Source of the DNA: JAHBNG01 sp039028975
GTDB taxonomy: Bacteria > Chloroflexota > Anaerolineae > Caldilineales > Caldilineaceae
Assembly: GCA_039028975.1 (NCBI GenBank)
Contig: JBCCHB010000083.1
Location: forward strand, 1-64,000
Length of the DNA: 64,000 nt
Reading direction: 5' to 3'
Made by a program: the position numbers and the translations under genes. This document shows positions 8,223-17,057 of the stretch, one piece after another. The notes beneath the pieces are model-generated. The model was not told the DNA's origin. It searched no databases and saw only the letters and a program-made list of their open reading frames with translations. Within the stretch, counting starts at the first letter, position 1; each line of letters opens with the position of its first letter.

Positions 8223-9919
8223 AACTCAAATAGAGGTATCCCATTGCGTTGGGCAAACGTTGCTTCTTGCTGTGCCAATAGACCCCTCTCTTTAGCCAGA
8301 GCCAAGAACTGCTCCCGCCGACCGGCAAAGACCGTTGCATTCGATGCATGGAGTAAATAGACATTGTGAGGATTATCTAAGAAGACACCGACCCGTTCCA
8401 CAAATCCTTCATCAGGTGCCAAAGGCGAGTCATAGCCAAAGATCTCTATAGGACGAACCGTACCCTGGCTTAGAAAGCGGATAGGCGCATCCATCCCCCA
8501 ATCCAGCACAATGGGCGCACCAAGGCCATTATAGCGCAGATGGTAGGCCAGGTGGTATGTGGCATCTGAATGATCCGCCAGTCCCCCGGTTTCGTTGAGC
8601 GCTTGATGATAGCGTAATGTCGCTGTCAGATCGAAAACCAGCCAGCAGGCAACAATACTTATAGGGATGGCATCCCATAATCTGAGGAATCTCGACTTGT
8701 CAGCCACAACCAGATTCCGATGTGCTGCCAGAGTGGCCAATCCAAGGGCCACGCCGCATACCAGCAATGGGTGGAGAAGTGCATAGTGAGTTACAAAGAG
8801 ATCGCTAATGGTGAAGAGGCTCATGAGGAATGCCCCAACCGTGAGCAGGAACCAGCCCATCATCTGCCGCCACTGCATCCAAAGACCAAGAAGCAGACTT
8901 ACAGAGGCTATGTAGGGCGCAACCGCATTCCCAAAGGGGCCACCCAAATACCAAAACTGGTTACCCACCAAGACCTGGCGTAGCTGAACCCAGCGAATGA
9001 GCAAGTTTTTCCCAATGTCTAAATTATTTACGCCATAGTAGCTCTCACCAGCGTTAGTCAGGAGTGCAGTGAATGTGCCGCCGCTCTGAAGATTGAAGAG
9101 CATAATCGGGAGAAGAGGGAGTGCAAAGACGATTCCGGCGGTGCCTCCAAGACGTAATAGAGAGGATCCGTTGGGGATGATAGAACGATTGAGCCAAACC
9201 CAACTGGCCAACAGCAGGGTAAATGGCCCGATTACCCAGATAGCGATTAGCTTGGCGTAAAGTGCCATGCCAGCCCACAACGCCGCCCAAAGAAGTGCTC
9301 TCCCACGGCCGTTATGCAGCCAAGCTAGACTCATCCAAATTGTGCCAAAACAGAGTGGTTGAACGATGTTGGTGACGAAGATGCCCTGACGACTCCAGAA
9401 GAGGAAGGAAGGCGAAGCCGTGAGCAAAGCAACGGCCAGCAATCCAGCCAAGCTGATGGGAACCCGCTCAGGTTGAACACTTTCATTTTGTCTGTTATGT
9501 ATTTGGTTATGTAACCGATCATGACGTTGTGCATGAAGCGCAACCCAAGTCGAAAGCGAGCGCTCAGCAGCGACCAGCGTGAGCAAACCGATTAGCACGG
9601 ACAAAGCACGCAGATTGGGGACACCTATTCCAGTTAGCTTGAGAAAGGGCAGCGCTAAATAGACGTTGATGGCCCCAATGTAATCCTGTACCATGAGTGG
9701 CAGCGACCAGCTGCCAACATGGAGCGTAGCCCCGCGGAAGGCGGTGACTGGTTGTCCCGTTAGCAACTCCATTGCATTTACACCGGCTTCTTTGGCCTCA
9801 TCATAATGCAAACCGGGAAGACTGATTTGGAACAGAGCCAAGCTCAAATAGAGAAGAAGGAGAAGAAGGAGGATAGGGCGAGGCTTCAAGTATTTCTCCA
9901 TCTGCTGCCAAATACCCAA
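8201..9919 (-). CDS. GT-C fold membrane glycosyltransferase, GT39/ArnT-like
   Basis: 572 aa integral membrane protein with about ten hydrophobic segments. The first extracytoplasmic loop has LHYDEAKEAG (D40 E41), the acidic motif used by lipid-phosphate-sugar dependent GT-C enzymes. A soluble C-terminal domain follows from about residue 440. It probably moves a sugar from a polyprenyl-phosphate carrier to a protein or lipid on the outer side of the membrane. The start at 9919 is TTG; an ATG at 9901 is an alternative. It lies 11 nt after the FecR-like gene and overlaps the Nmad3 gene, so it belongs to a four-gene operon. The acceptor is unknown; the neighbouring surface protein is a candidate. 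Confidence 0.8.
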   Translation of the reverse strand: MGIWQQMEKYLKPRPILLLLLLLYLSLALFQISLPGLHYDEAKEAGVNAMELLTGQPVTAFRGATLHVGSWSLPLMVQDYIGAINVYLALPFLKLTGIGVPNLRALSVLIGLLTLVAAERSLSTWVALHAQRHDRLHNQIHNRQNESVQPERVPISLAGLLAVALLTASPSFLFWSRQGIFVTNIVQPLCFGTIWMSLAWLHNGRGRALLWAALWAGMALYAKLIAIWVIGPFTLLLASWVWLNRSIIPNGSSLLRLGGTAGIVFALPLLPIMLFNLQSGGTFTALLTNAGESYYGVNNLDIGKNLLIRWVQLRQVLVGNQFWYLGGPFGNAVAPYIASVSLLLGLWMQWRQMMGWFLLTVGAFLMSLFTISDLFVTHYALLHPLLVCGVALGLATLAAHRNLVVADKSRFLRLWDAIPISIVACWLVFDLTATLRYHQALNETGGLADHSDATYHLAYHLRYNGLGAPIVLDWGMDAPIRFLSQGTVRPIEIFGYDSPLAPDEGFVERVGVFLDNPHNVYLLHASNATVFAGRREQFLALAKERGLLAQQEATFAQRNGIPLFELWRVQAE

Positions 9920-9930
9920 TTAGGAACCCT

Positions 9931-11232
9931 CTATTCTGCCAGCAAATCAATGCTGCTAACAATGCTTTGGTATTTGTGACCGCTTGCATAGATACGAATT
10001 CGGTCTATCGTATCGGGCGGCGTTCCCCGATCGACAAAGATGGGAATCAGATTCGGCGTGAAGTGGCTATACCATTGCCCTTGGGGAACCAATTGACTAT
10101 TGGCAAGGCTCCATTTATCGTTATGGGTCACTGCATCGGTACGGGGATCCAAATAGTAAAAGCCTTGCCCCCACGTCTGGACCTTTCCGTAGATATCCGT
10201 GTACGTCAACTCAACCCGCAGGGGAAATTCAGTACCTTGCTGACCACCGCCGGCAAGATTCTGATTGAGCGCCTTGACATCAAATTGCAGGATCAGGGAA
10301 TCATATACATTGACCTGCTGGTCGATGGACTGGATGACCCCTACCTCTGTATGATAATCATCCCCTGTTTGGCGAGAAAAGAAGAGAACCTGACGCCCTT
10401 CGCTGGTGATATATTGCAGTGTGCCGGGGTTAACTTCGTTTTCGCTGGTGCTATAAGGTGCCCAAGGGGGAATCGTGCCATCAGCCATCTTTTGGAATTC
10501 ACCATTGCGAATCAAATTCTGTTCTTCAAAGGAAGAGGCTTCTGCCAACTCTTCTGCGCTGACCCAAGCACGCTGGGGTTCGGCAATTGCCACCGTATTT
10601 CCCTGCTCATCCATAAGGAGGGCAAGTCCGGTGCGAACGGTAATATCTGTGCGTTCTTCCGTCACCTGCACTTTGTAGGCACCTGCCATATCCATGATGG
10701 CTAGGCCATGAGGTGTCTTTAACTCAACCCGCAGGGCGCGTTGGGTATCGCTATTGTTGAAGATACGGGTTTGACCTTGCTGGATTGCCATACGCACCAG
10801 ATAAGGCTGGGTACTGCCGGAAAAAATCGGCTTGCGAATCCGCTCCATCTCTACCGTCGTATTGCGATAGAGTTGGATGCTTCCGAATATGACAAGTTCA
10901 TCTTCCTCATCACTAATGAAGGTGACTGTGCCCTGGGTAGCTTCTGAGCCTGCTTCAATAATGCTTCCCTCGCGTACGCTATCTCGAGACTCGGTTATGG
11001 CGATTCTCTCTGCATTGGGTAACGCACGGAAGAACAGCGTCCCTAATGTTGGATCGAGGCGAGCACTTTGGCGCAATGTGCCATGTTCATAGAAGTAGGA
11101 GAACCCATTAGGGATAGCAAAGGCCAAAAGGCAAAAGATTGAGAAGCTACCCAGGAGTATCGTCCATGCCATCTGTTCTGGGCGTTCCCGTAGGGACGAA
11201 TGAGATTGAGAGACCAATGTGCGTGAACTCAT
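9931..11232 (-). CDS. Membrane-anchored FecR-like surface protein
   Basis: 433 aa. A cytoplasmic tail of about 20 residues leads into one membrane helix (WTILLGSFSIFCLLAFAIP). The first half of the external part (about residues 70-220) is beta-rich with FecR-like features: a VREGSIIEAG stretch, repeated short strands and a closing region before NLIRNGEF. The second half (from about 235) looks like a jelly-roll, galactose-binding-type domain. It is probably a surface or signalling scaffold, not an enzyme. The ATG overlaps the stop of the TPR gene (ATGA), and the glycosyltransferase follows after 11 nt, so it may be a partner or acceptor of that enzyme. The FecR assignment is tentative. Confidence 0.6.
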   Translation of the reverse strand: MSSRTLVSQSHSSLRERPEQMAWTILLGSFSIFCLLAFAIPNGFSYFYEHGTLRQSARLDPTLGTLFFRALPNAERIAITESRDSVREGSIIEAGSEATQGTVTFISDEEDELVIFGSIQLYRNTTVEMERIRKPIFSGSTQPYLVRMAIQQGQTRIFNNSDTQRALRVELKTPHGLAIMDMAGAYKVQVTEERTDITVRTGLALLMDEQGNTVAIAEPQRAWVSAEELAEASSFEEQNLIRNGEFQKMADGTIPPWAPYSTSENEVNPGTLQYITSEGRQVLFFSRQTGDDYHTEVGVIQSIDQQVNVYDSLILQFDVKALNQNLAGGGQQGTEFPLRVELTYTDIYGKVQTWGQGFYYLDPRTDAVTHNDKWSLANSQLVPQGQWYSHFTPNLIPIFVDRGTPPDTIDRIRIYASGHKYQSIVSSIDLLAE

Positions 11233-11843
11233 TTGGCGTCCTGCGCTCCATTTCCTCGGTCTAATTCTCTATCATCTGTCGCTTTGCTATCTTGTATAGA
11301 AGAATCTTGAGCTGGTACGCTGGGGTCAATTCCGGCCGCTAGCTCGGCCAAAGCGCCATCCATCCTTTGTAACCAAAGTCGTGCGTCTCTATCAGCTGGG
11401 TTGACTTGGATTGCCTCTTGGAAGTAGCGCTTTGCCTGCTCATATTTATGCTGATCTTTGTAGATTAATCCTAAATGATAGTGAACATTTTGCGCCCTGG
11501 AATCGATCGCCAATACCTTTTCATAGGCATCGATGGCCCGTTGCTGTTGAGCTGGCCCGGATAACTCGAGTGTACCTAAGTAGGCCGCGGCCAGATTCAT
11601 CCAAACCATCTGATTATCCGGATAGGTTTTAGATGCGGGTTCCAAGATGCTGACTGCTTTAAACCACTTGCGCTGCAAAATGTAGGCACCACCTAAGTTT
11701 ATGGCTACATCCAGGTTCTCAGGATCTTGGTCATGAAGTGGCGTAAGCATCATGATGGCTTCGGCGGGGTGATTCTGTTGTAAGTAACGGGCCGCCTTGA
11801 TTAGGGTCGAGCGAAATTCATTTTCGTCCATAGTATCACTCAT
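11229..11843 (-). CDS. Tetratricopeptide repeat protein
   Basis: About 204 aa from the ATG at 11843, which has AGGTGG five nt upstream; an in-frame ATG at 11861 is less well placed. Four TPR units are visible between residues about 5 and 155, including DVAINLGGAYILQRKW, MVWMNLAAAYLG and VHYHLGLIYKDQHKYEQA. The tail is acidic and unstructured. There is no signal peptide, so it acts in the cytoplasm, most likely holding proteins together. It is the first gene of the operon with the FecR-like protein, glycosyltransferase and Nmad3, and overlaps the next start by 4 nt. Confidence 0.85.
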   Translation of the reverse strand: MSDTMDENEFRSTLIKAARYLQQNHPAEAIMMLTPLHDQDPENLDVAINLGGAYILQRKWFKAVSILEPASKTYPDNQMVWMNLAAAYLGTLELSGPAQQQRAIDAYEKVLAIDSRAQNVHYHLGLIYKDQHKYEQAKRYFQEAIQVNPADRDARLWLQRMDGALAELAAGIDPSVPAQDSSIQDSKATDDRELDRGNGAQDAK

Positions 11844-11931
11844 TTTACCACCTACGTTCATTGCTTCTCAAAAACAGTTTGCTGAATGGACGCGTCTGCA
11901 ACTGAGCACGTCGCACTCTCTTGGCCCGTGA

Positions 11932-12990
11932 TTACGGCGTAAAATCCTCATCACCCGCTAGCCCTAGGATGAAGGCTGCAAGCAATTCCGCTGCTTGGTC
12001 AATATCGTTTAGGGCAATGGTCTCTACGGCACTGTGCATATACCGATTGGGCAGACCAATCAAACCAGTTGCCATCCCCCCACGAGTGATCTGCATCGCG
12101 TTGGCATCGGTCCCTGTTCCGCGTCCGTGGGCTGTGATCTGATAAGGAATGTCAGACTCTTTCGCTGTCTCCACCAATCGGGTAAAAATATGTGGGTTGA
12201 CGTTGGGGCCGCGGGCAATCACTGGTCCAGCGCCTAGCTTGACATCACCCTCCTTGCGTTTGTCAATGGTGGGGCAATCTGTCGCGTGGGTCACATCGAC
12301 GGCAATACCGAGCTGGGGATCGATACCAAAGGCACTGGTTTTGGCACCACGCAGACCTATCTCTTCCTGAACCGTTGATACAGCAAACAGACCAATCTGT
12401 GGTGACTGTTCGGCCGCTCGACGGAATGCTTCCATGACGACCCAGACACCGGTAATATTGTCCATTCCTGGTGCATTGGCCAGACCATTGCGCATCTCCT
12501 GATAGCCAAGGTTAAGGGTAACAGGATCACCGATCGTGACCACACTGGAGGCATCTTCTCGGTCCGTCGCGCCCATATCCAACCATAACTCCTCTAGCTT
12601 TACAACCCTGTTGCGTTCATCAGACGTGAGTAGGTGAATTGGTTTGCGAGCAATAACAGCAGGGATTGGACCATTGGTTGTCCAGATTGTCATACGCTGA
12701 CCGATGAGTTGCTGTGGATCCCAGCCACCGATTGGTTTTGTGTAAATATATCCCTGCTCGTCAATATGAGTAACCACTAGACCAATTTGATCGCAATGGC
12801 CAGCCAACATAATGCGCATCGGTGCATCCACTCTCTTGCCAGCAATTACGTTGCCATGTAGATCGGTGAAGACCTCATCGGCAAACTCATTAATATAAGT
12901 TCTTACAACCCGTTGAACAGGTTTTTCATAGCCGGCCGGGCTTGGCGCTTCTAGTAAATCCTTTAAAAATTGGTGAGCAGATGGTTGCAT
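11932..12990 (-). CDS. M42 family metallo-aminopeptidase
   Basis: 352 aa, typical length. M42 enzymes are cytoplasmic, cobalt- or zinc-dependent, and form large tetrahedral complexes that trim short peptides from the N-terminus. The metal ligands and catalytic residues are in place: His/Asp in LAGHCDQIG, Asp in GMDNITG, the Glu pair in VQEEIGLRGA, Asp in VDVTHATD, and His in TAHGRGTGTDA. It lies about 90 nt upstream of the TPR gene on the same strand and may be co-transcribed with it, although the gap is wider than within that operon. Confidence 0.93.
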   Translation of the reverse strand: MQPSAHQFLKDLLEAPSPAGYEKPVQRVVRTYINEFADEVFTDLHGNVIAGKRVDAPMRIMLAGHCDQIGLVVTHIDEQGYIYTKPIGGWDPQQLIGQRMTIWTTNGPIPAVIARKPIHLLTSDERNRVVKLEELWLDMGATDREDASSVVTIGDPVTLNLGYQEMRNGLANAPGMDNITGVWVVMEAFRRAAEQSPQIGLFAVSTVQEEIGLRGAKTSAFGIDPQLGIAVDVTHATDCPTIDKRKEGDVKLGAGPVIARGPNVNPHIFTRLVETAKESDIPYQITAHGRGTGTDANAMQITRGGMATGLIGLPNRYMHSAVETIALNDIDQAAELLAAFILGLAGDEDFTP

Positions 12991-13149
12991 TAGAATCTCT
13001 TTCTCGGTTTAGTTGACATTATTTGTTGCGGAGTGGCTCCCAGTTGTGCCACATCTATGGCTTTAAAGATAGTTCTTGCAGAGGCTTTCGCGATGACTAT
13101 TGGGCAATAGGCGCTAGAACTGTCACTTAGCAATTGCTTGGCCTATGAA

Positions 13150-13770
13150 CTATGCTAACTGGGATGGCGGGCGTTCTAAATCGAAGATATCACTGACTCG
13201 ACAGTACCCACTGCCCGCCAATCGACCAACAGGTTTGTAGACCCCATAGTCAATCCGGTTGTTCTCACCAAGAATATCATCATCGACGTGCATCATCACT
13301 ACTTGGCCGATCACAATCATTGACCCATCACCTCGAGAGCCTTGAACTTGATAGTGATGAACCATCTTGCACTCAAAGTTGACCGTGCTTTCGCCAACTC
13401 TGGGCGCTTTCACAACTTCTGAAGGCAGGGGCGTTAGATTGGCTAGCCGAAACTCATCTACTTCTGGCGTGGTTTCGGTGGCTGTCACATTCATCGCTTC
13501 CGCTGTGGGTTCGGTCACCAAGTTCACCACAAATTCGCCAGTCTCAAGGATATTGCTTACCGTATCTTTGTTGGCTCCAGCCCGCCGCCCAGAACCAAAG
13601 ACTACGTGGGGTGGATCGGCACTCATGGCATTGAAGAAGGAATAAGGAGCCAAATTGAAGGTGCCATTTTCATCTATGGTGGATATCCAACCAATCGGTC
13701 GGGGGACAATGGTCCCTGTCATTAATTTGTAGATCAGGGCTGTTTCGTGCTCATCTGGATTGATTTTCAT
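13150..13770 (-). CDS. Flavin reductase family protein (FMN-binding split barrel)
   Basis: 206 aa from the ATG at 13770 (MKINPDEHE). The frame is open for 38 more codons upstream, but that stretch is polar and unlike the family. The split-barrel core shows RPIGWIST, NLAPYSFFNAMSADPPHVVFG and DTVSNILETGEFVVNLV, which bind FMN in flavoredoxin-type proteins. Such proteins reduce FMN or pass electrons from NAD(P)H to it. The gene is single and minus-strand, and a 19-bp inverted repeat lies about 100-160 nt before its start. Its partner oxidoreductase is unknown. Confidence 0.88.
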   Translation of the reverse strand: MKINPDEHETALIYKLMTGTIVPRPIGWISTIDENGTFNLAPYSFFNAMSADPPHVVFGSGRRAGANKDTVSNILETGEFVVNLVTEPTAEAMNVTATETTPEVDEFRLANLTPLPSEVVKAPRVGESTVNFECKMVHHYQVQGSRGDGSMIVIGQVVMMHVDDDILGENNRIDYGVYKPVGRLAGSGYCRVSDIFDLERPPSQLA

Positions 13771-14481
13771 ATTGATTTCTCTTGAATTGCTAGAAGATGG
13801 ATAGAAGGATGAATGACTTTTCATCGCCACGCTCACTAGGGTGCGTTTTAGTTTAGGGGTACAAGAGTGCGTCGCACTGTTCAATTGCGGATGGGCGCTT
13901 GGATCTTTCTCTGAACAGTGCGACGCACTCGACTGGCTAACATTCTCGCCCCGAAACTAAGATGCTCCCCGCTCACCTAAAACTTGTAAAGACAATGAGC
14001 ACTATGCTATGATTTGTTTACCATTGAGTTTGACAAGATACAGAATACCCCCTAGTTAAACTTTTACTCTATGGCAATGTGAGACGATATGATTCGCTGA
14101 GCCACCACGAGAGTCGTCACCAAATTTTGTTTGAAAATCGGACCTCGGTTTTTCATAACTATACGCCGTTCCGTTTGTATCCCAATGTGCGGTCTTTTTG
14201 ATAGTTGTTTGAAGATCTATGACTTTCAAATCGACTGATGTATAGCTACTAAGGAATGAGAGTTAAATACACGGCATATTCTATTCGAGTATCGATGGTT
14301 CAATTGTGAATATTATTTCGCCCTCTTTCCTAAACGCGCCACTCATTCGTGACCTAGTTGTTAGAGACCTAGGTATTCGTAGCTAGTTCTTCATAACAGT
14401 TTTCTTACCATAACCGTAGCGCAGTATTTTCGTTAGATGACAATTAATGAGTCAGAATCTTAACACATAAAGGAGAAATGT
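13771..14481. other. Divergent intergenic region with long inverted repeat
   Basis: 710 nt between the flavin reductase and the transporter operon. The clearest element is the inverted repeat at 13865-13930. A TTGACA box at 14030-14035 lies upstream of the transporter, but its -10 partner (TAGTTA at 14053, 17 nt away) is weak. No gene, riboswitch or RNA was recognised between 14060 and 14470. The leader of the binding-protein gene may therefore be long and A/T-rich. Confidence 0.4.
13865..13930. repeat. Hyphenated inverted repeat, 19-bp arms
   Basis: The arms GAGTGCGTCGCACTGTTCA (13865-13883) and its exact reverse complement (13912-13930) are separated by 28 nt. Each arm also contains a near-palindrome GTGCGTCGCAC. 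It could form a stem-loop in RNA or DNA, or be a paired protein-binding site upstream of the flavin reductase. It is not followed by a T-run, so it is not an ordinary terminator. Confidence 0.6.
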
Positions 14482-15780
14482 ATGAAACGATTTAATCCAT
14501 TTGGTCTAGTGGCATTGCTACTGGCGTTTTCATTAGTTCTGGCGGCATGCCCAGCACCGGTCCCAGCACCAACTGGCGATGCTGGTAGTGAAGAGATGGC
14601 CAGTGATGGCGAGATGGCTGGCGGCTGTGAAGATGACCTAGGTTGTGTCGAAGTTGAGGCTGGTGCCTCGATTGAAGTTGTTGGCATGGGACCCTATTCT
14701 GGGCCAGTTGCTTTCCTTGGCGAAGATTCCAAGGGCGGTATCGAACTTGCCACTGCTGCCAAAGGTGAAATCATGGGCCACGAGATTGCCCTAACCTTTG
14801 AAGACTCTACTTGTAATGCAGAGGGTGGCCAGACAGCCTCTCAAAAGGTAGCTGCCAACCCCAATATTGTTGGTGTTATCGGTACCAACTGCTCTGGTGC
14901 TGCTGCTGCTGCCTTGCCTGTTCTAAGCGAAGCTGGTTTGTTGATGATTTCGCCGTCAAATACTTCTCCGTGGCTGACCAATGATGATCCTGATGATGGT
15001 GGTCTGTGGTTACCTGGTTACTACCGTACTGCTCACAACGATCTCTTCCAGGGTGCAATGGCAGCTAACTATGCCTACAACGAGCTTGGTGCTCGTACCG
15101 CGGCAACCATTCACGATGGCGACCCATACACCGACGGTCTGCAAGGTGCCTTTGCCGATGCGTTTGCAGAGCTTGGTGGCGAGGTGACTTACCAGGGCGC
15201 AGTAAACAAGGGTGATACTGACATGCGTCCCATTCTGACTGAAATTGCTTCTAACGCACCAGATGTCATGTACTATCCACTCTTTGAGCCTGAAGTGAAC
15301 TTCATGACCGCCCAATCTGTAGAGTTCCCAGAGCTTGCAGAGACTGAAATCTTCTTGGCTGATGCTGCCTTGGTTGATGCCTTCCCAGAGAATACGGGTG
15401 ACGCCTCTGTAGGTGTATACATGTCTGGTCCATATCTAGAGCCAGAAGGTGCCTATGCTGACTTGTTGGCTGCTTGGGAAGCTGAATATGGTGGTGTTCC
15501 ACCAAGCGGTTTCCACGCCCACGCAGTTGACGCAACCAACATGCTCTTTGACGCTATTGAGGCAGTTGCGGTTGATAACGGCGACGGTAGCCTGACCATT
15601 GGTCGTCAAGCTCTGCGCGACTACTTGGACAACCTGAGCGGTTTTGAAGGCCTAACGGGTATCCTCTCTTGTAATGCTACAGGTGATTGTGCCACAGGCG
15701 AGGCCTTGGGTGTCTATCAGATTACAGAAGCTGAACTCAATGATGGCAACTGGCCACCTGCTGTAATTTGGCAACCATAA
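14482..15780 (+). CDS. livK: Branched-chain amino acid-type ABC transporter substrate-binding lipoprotein
   Basis: 432 aa. A lipoprotein signal peptide ends in LVLAAC, so the mature protein is anchored by Cys23. An acidic Ser/Glu-rich linker is followed by the type I periplasmic binding fold: VVGMGPYSGPVAFLGEDS, the nucleotide-fold-like IVGVIGTNCSGAAAAALPVL, and SPSNTSPWLT. It captures a ligand outside the membrane for the permeases downstream. A good ribosome binding site (AAAGGAGAAATGT) precedes the ATG. Two cysteine pairs occur (the CEDDLGC region and SCNATGDC), possibly disulphides. The ligand is not necessarily an amino acid; the downstream hydrolases hint at an amide or guanidino compound. 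Confidence 0.9.
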   Translation: MKRFNPFGLVALLLAFSLVLAACPAPVPAPTGDAGSEEMASDGEMAGGCEDDLGCVEVEAGASIEVVGMGPYSGPVAFLGEDSKGGIELATAAKGEIMGHEIALTFEDSTCNAEGGQTASQKVAANPNIVGVIGTNCSGAAAAALPVLSEAGLLMISPSNTSPWLTNDDPDDGGLWLPGYYRTAHNDLFQGAMAANYAYNELGARTAATIHDGDPYTDGLQGAFADAFAELGGEVTYQGAVNKGDTDMRPILTEIASNAPDVMYYPLFEPEVNFMTAQSVEFPELAETEIFLADAALVDAFPENTGDASVGVYMSGPYLEPEGAYADLLAAWEAEYGGVPPSGFHAHAVDATNMLFDAIEAVAVDNGDGSLTIGRQALRDYLDNLSGFEGLTGILSCNATGDCATGEALGVYQITEAELNDGNWPPAVIWQP

Positions 15781-15817
15781 AGCTGACAAGCTGATTTTCT
15801 TCACACAGAAAAAGTAG

Positions 15818-15851
15818 AATGAGCCAGGGAAATATACTTCCCTGGCTCATT
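15818..15851 (+). terminator. Hairpin after binding-protein gene
   Basis: Perfect 14-bp stem 15818-15831 with 15838-15851 and a 6-nt loop, ending in ATTTG. It lies between the binding-protein gene and the first permease. It probably stops part of the transcription, or protects the upstream mRNA, so that the binding protein is made in excess over the membrane parts. Confidence 0.7.
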
Positions 15852-15886
15852 TGTAAAAGATGGATGAAAAAGATGGACATTAGTTA

Positions 15887-17056
15887 ATGGGCGAATTATT
15901 CGAAACATTACTTCCCTGGCGCAGTACGATTATTCAACTCTGCAGTTTAGCTACCGTGCTCTATTTGGCTTTTCGCGTACTGAGCAAGCAGATTACTTGG
16001 GTTGACGCTGTGTTGATTGGGCTGCGGGTCCTTGTTCTTATCTTTGTTATTATCGGTGCCGCGTTTACACTGATGGCCGACAAGTATAGCGGCAGTCAGT
16101 GGGTGAGCCTATTTGTGGCAGGGCTTGCCCAGGGAAGCATCTACGCTTTGATTGCCCTCGGCTATACGTTGGTCTATGGTATTTTGTTAATGATTAACTT
16201 TGCCCATGGCGAAGTCTACATGGCGGGTGCCTTTACCACCTATTTCCTAGCTGATGCTACAAATCGTGCTGGGTACTTGGATATTTCTCCAGCGGTGACC
16301 ATCTTAGTGGTCATACTATGGGTTCTCTTTGCTGCACTTGTTTCCATGGGGATCGCAGTTCTGCTTGAACGCATTGCCTATCGACCCTTGCGTGGTGCGC
16401 CTCGCCTCGTTCCGCTCATTACAGCCATCGGTGCATCCTTCTTCCTCCAATATACCTTCCGCGGTTTCTTTGGCTCTGGCTTCCAATCCTATCCCGAAAT
16501 TGATGCATTGAAGATCACGCCAACTTCCGGAACCTTTATGGTCGGGCAATTTCCCATCCCAATCGTCTCCGTACTCGTCTTTGTTGCATCTATGCTGCTC
16601 ATGCTGGCTCTCTATTGGTTAGTCGAGTATACCAAGATGGGCAAAGCCATGCGGGCCGTTTCAGAGAATAAAGAAGTGGCACGTCTTATGGGGATTGACA
16701 TCGATAAGGTGATTGTCTTTACCTTTGCCGTTGGCGGTGCGTTGGCAGGCGCTGCAGGGGTCATCGGTGCTCTATACCGACCTCAGGGCATCAATTTTTT
16801 TATGGGCTTTTTCCCTGGTATTAAGGCATTTACGGCAGCTGTTCTTGGCGGTATTGGTAGCGTACCTGGTGCGCTCTTAGGTGGATTATTTTTGGGCATC
16901 TTTGAATCCATCTTGCCCAATCTGGTGCTAGATGGCCTCGGAATCCCCTCGCCCAACCAGCTAAAGGATGTGATTGCCTACACCATGCTTGTTTTTGTCC
17001 TCATCTTTAGACCACAGGGGATCATCGGCGAGAAGTTAGCGGAGAAGAAGGCGTAA
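15887..17056 (+). CDS. livH: ABC transporter permease, LivH type
   Basis: 389 aa. The core from about residue 75 is a standard LivH permease: GLAQGSIYALIALGYTLVYG, NFAHGEVYMAGAF, the cytoplasmic EAA-like VSENKEVARLMGIDIDKVI contact loop for the ATPases, and AFTAAVLGGIGSVPGALLGG. The first 70 residues add two extra membrane helices not usual for LivH (about 290-310 aa). It forms the membrane channel together with the LivM protein, whose gene starts one base after its stop region. The start ATG has only weak Shine-Dalgarno complementarity. Confidence 0.92.
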   Translation: MGELFETLLPWRSTIIQLCSLATVLYLAFRVLSKQITWVDAVLIGLRVLVLIFVIIGAAFTLMADKYSGSQWVSLFVAGLAQGSIYALIALGYTLVYGILLMINFAHGEVYMAGAFTTYFLADATNRAGYLDISPAVTILVVILWVLFAALVSMGIAVLLERIAYRPLRGAPRLVPLITAIGASFFLQYTFRGFFGSGFQSYPEIDALKITPTSGTFMVGQFPIPIVSVLVFVASMLLMLALYWLVEYTKMGKAMRAVSENKEVARLMGIDIDKVIVFTFAVGGALAGAAGVIGALYRPQGINFFMGFFPGIKAFTAAVLGGIGSVPGALLGGLFLGIFESILPNLVLDGLGIPSPNQLKDVIAYTMLVFVLIFRPQGIIGEKLAEKKA

Positions 17057-17057
17057 C

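Noticed and set aside
9967..10704. 245-codon open frame on the plus strand
   Set aside because: It is wholly antisense to the FecR-like gene, which fits operon spacing and has domain features; the plus frame has no family match or ribosome binding site.
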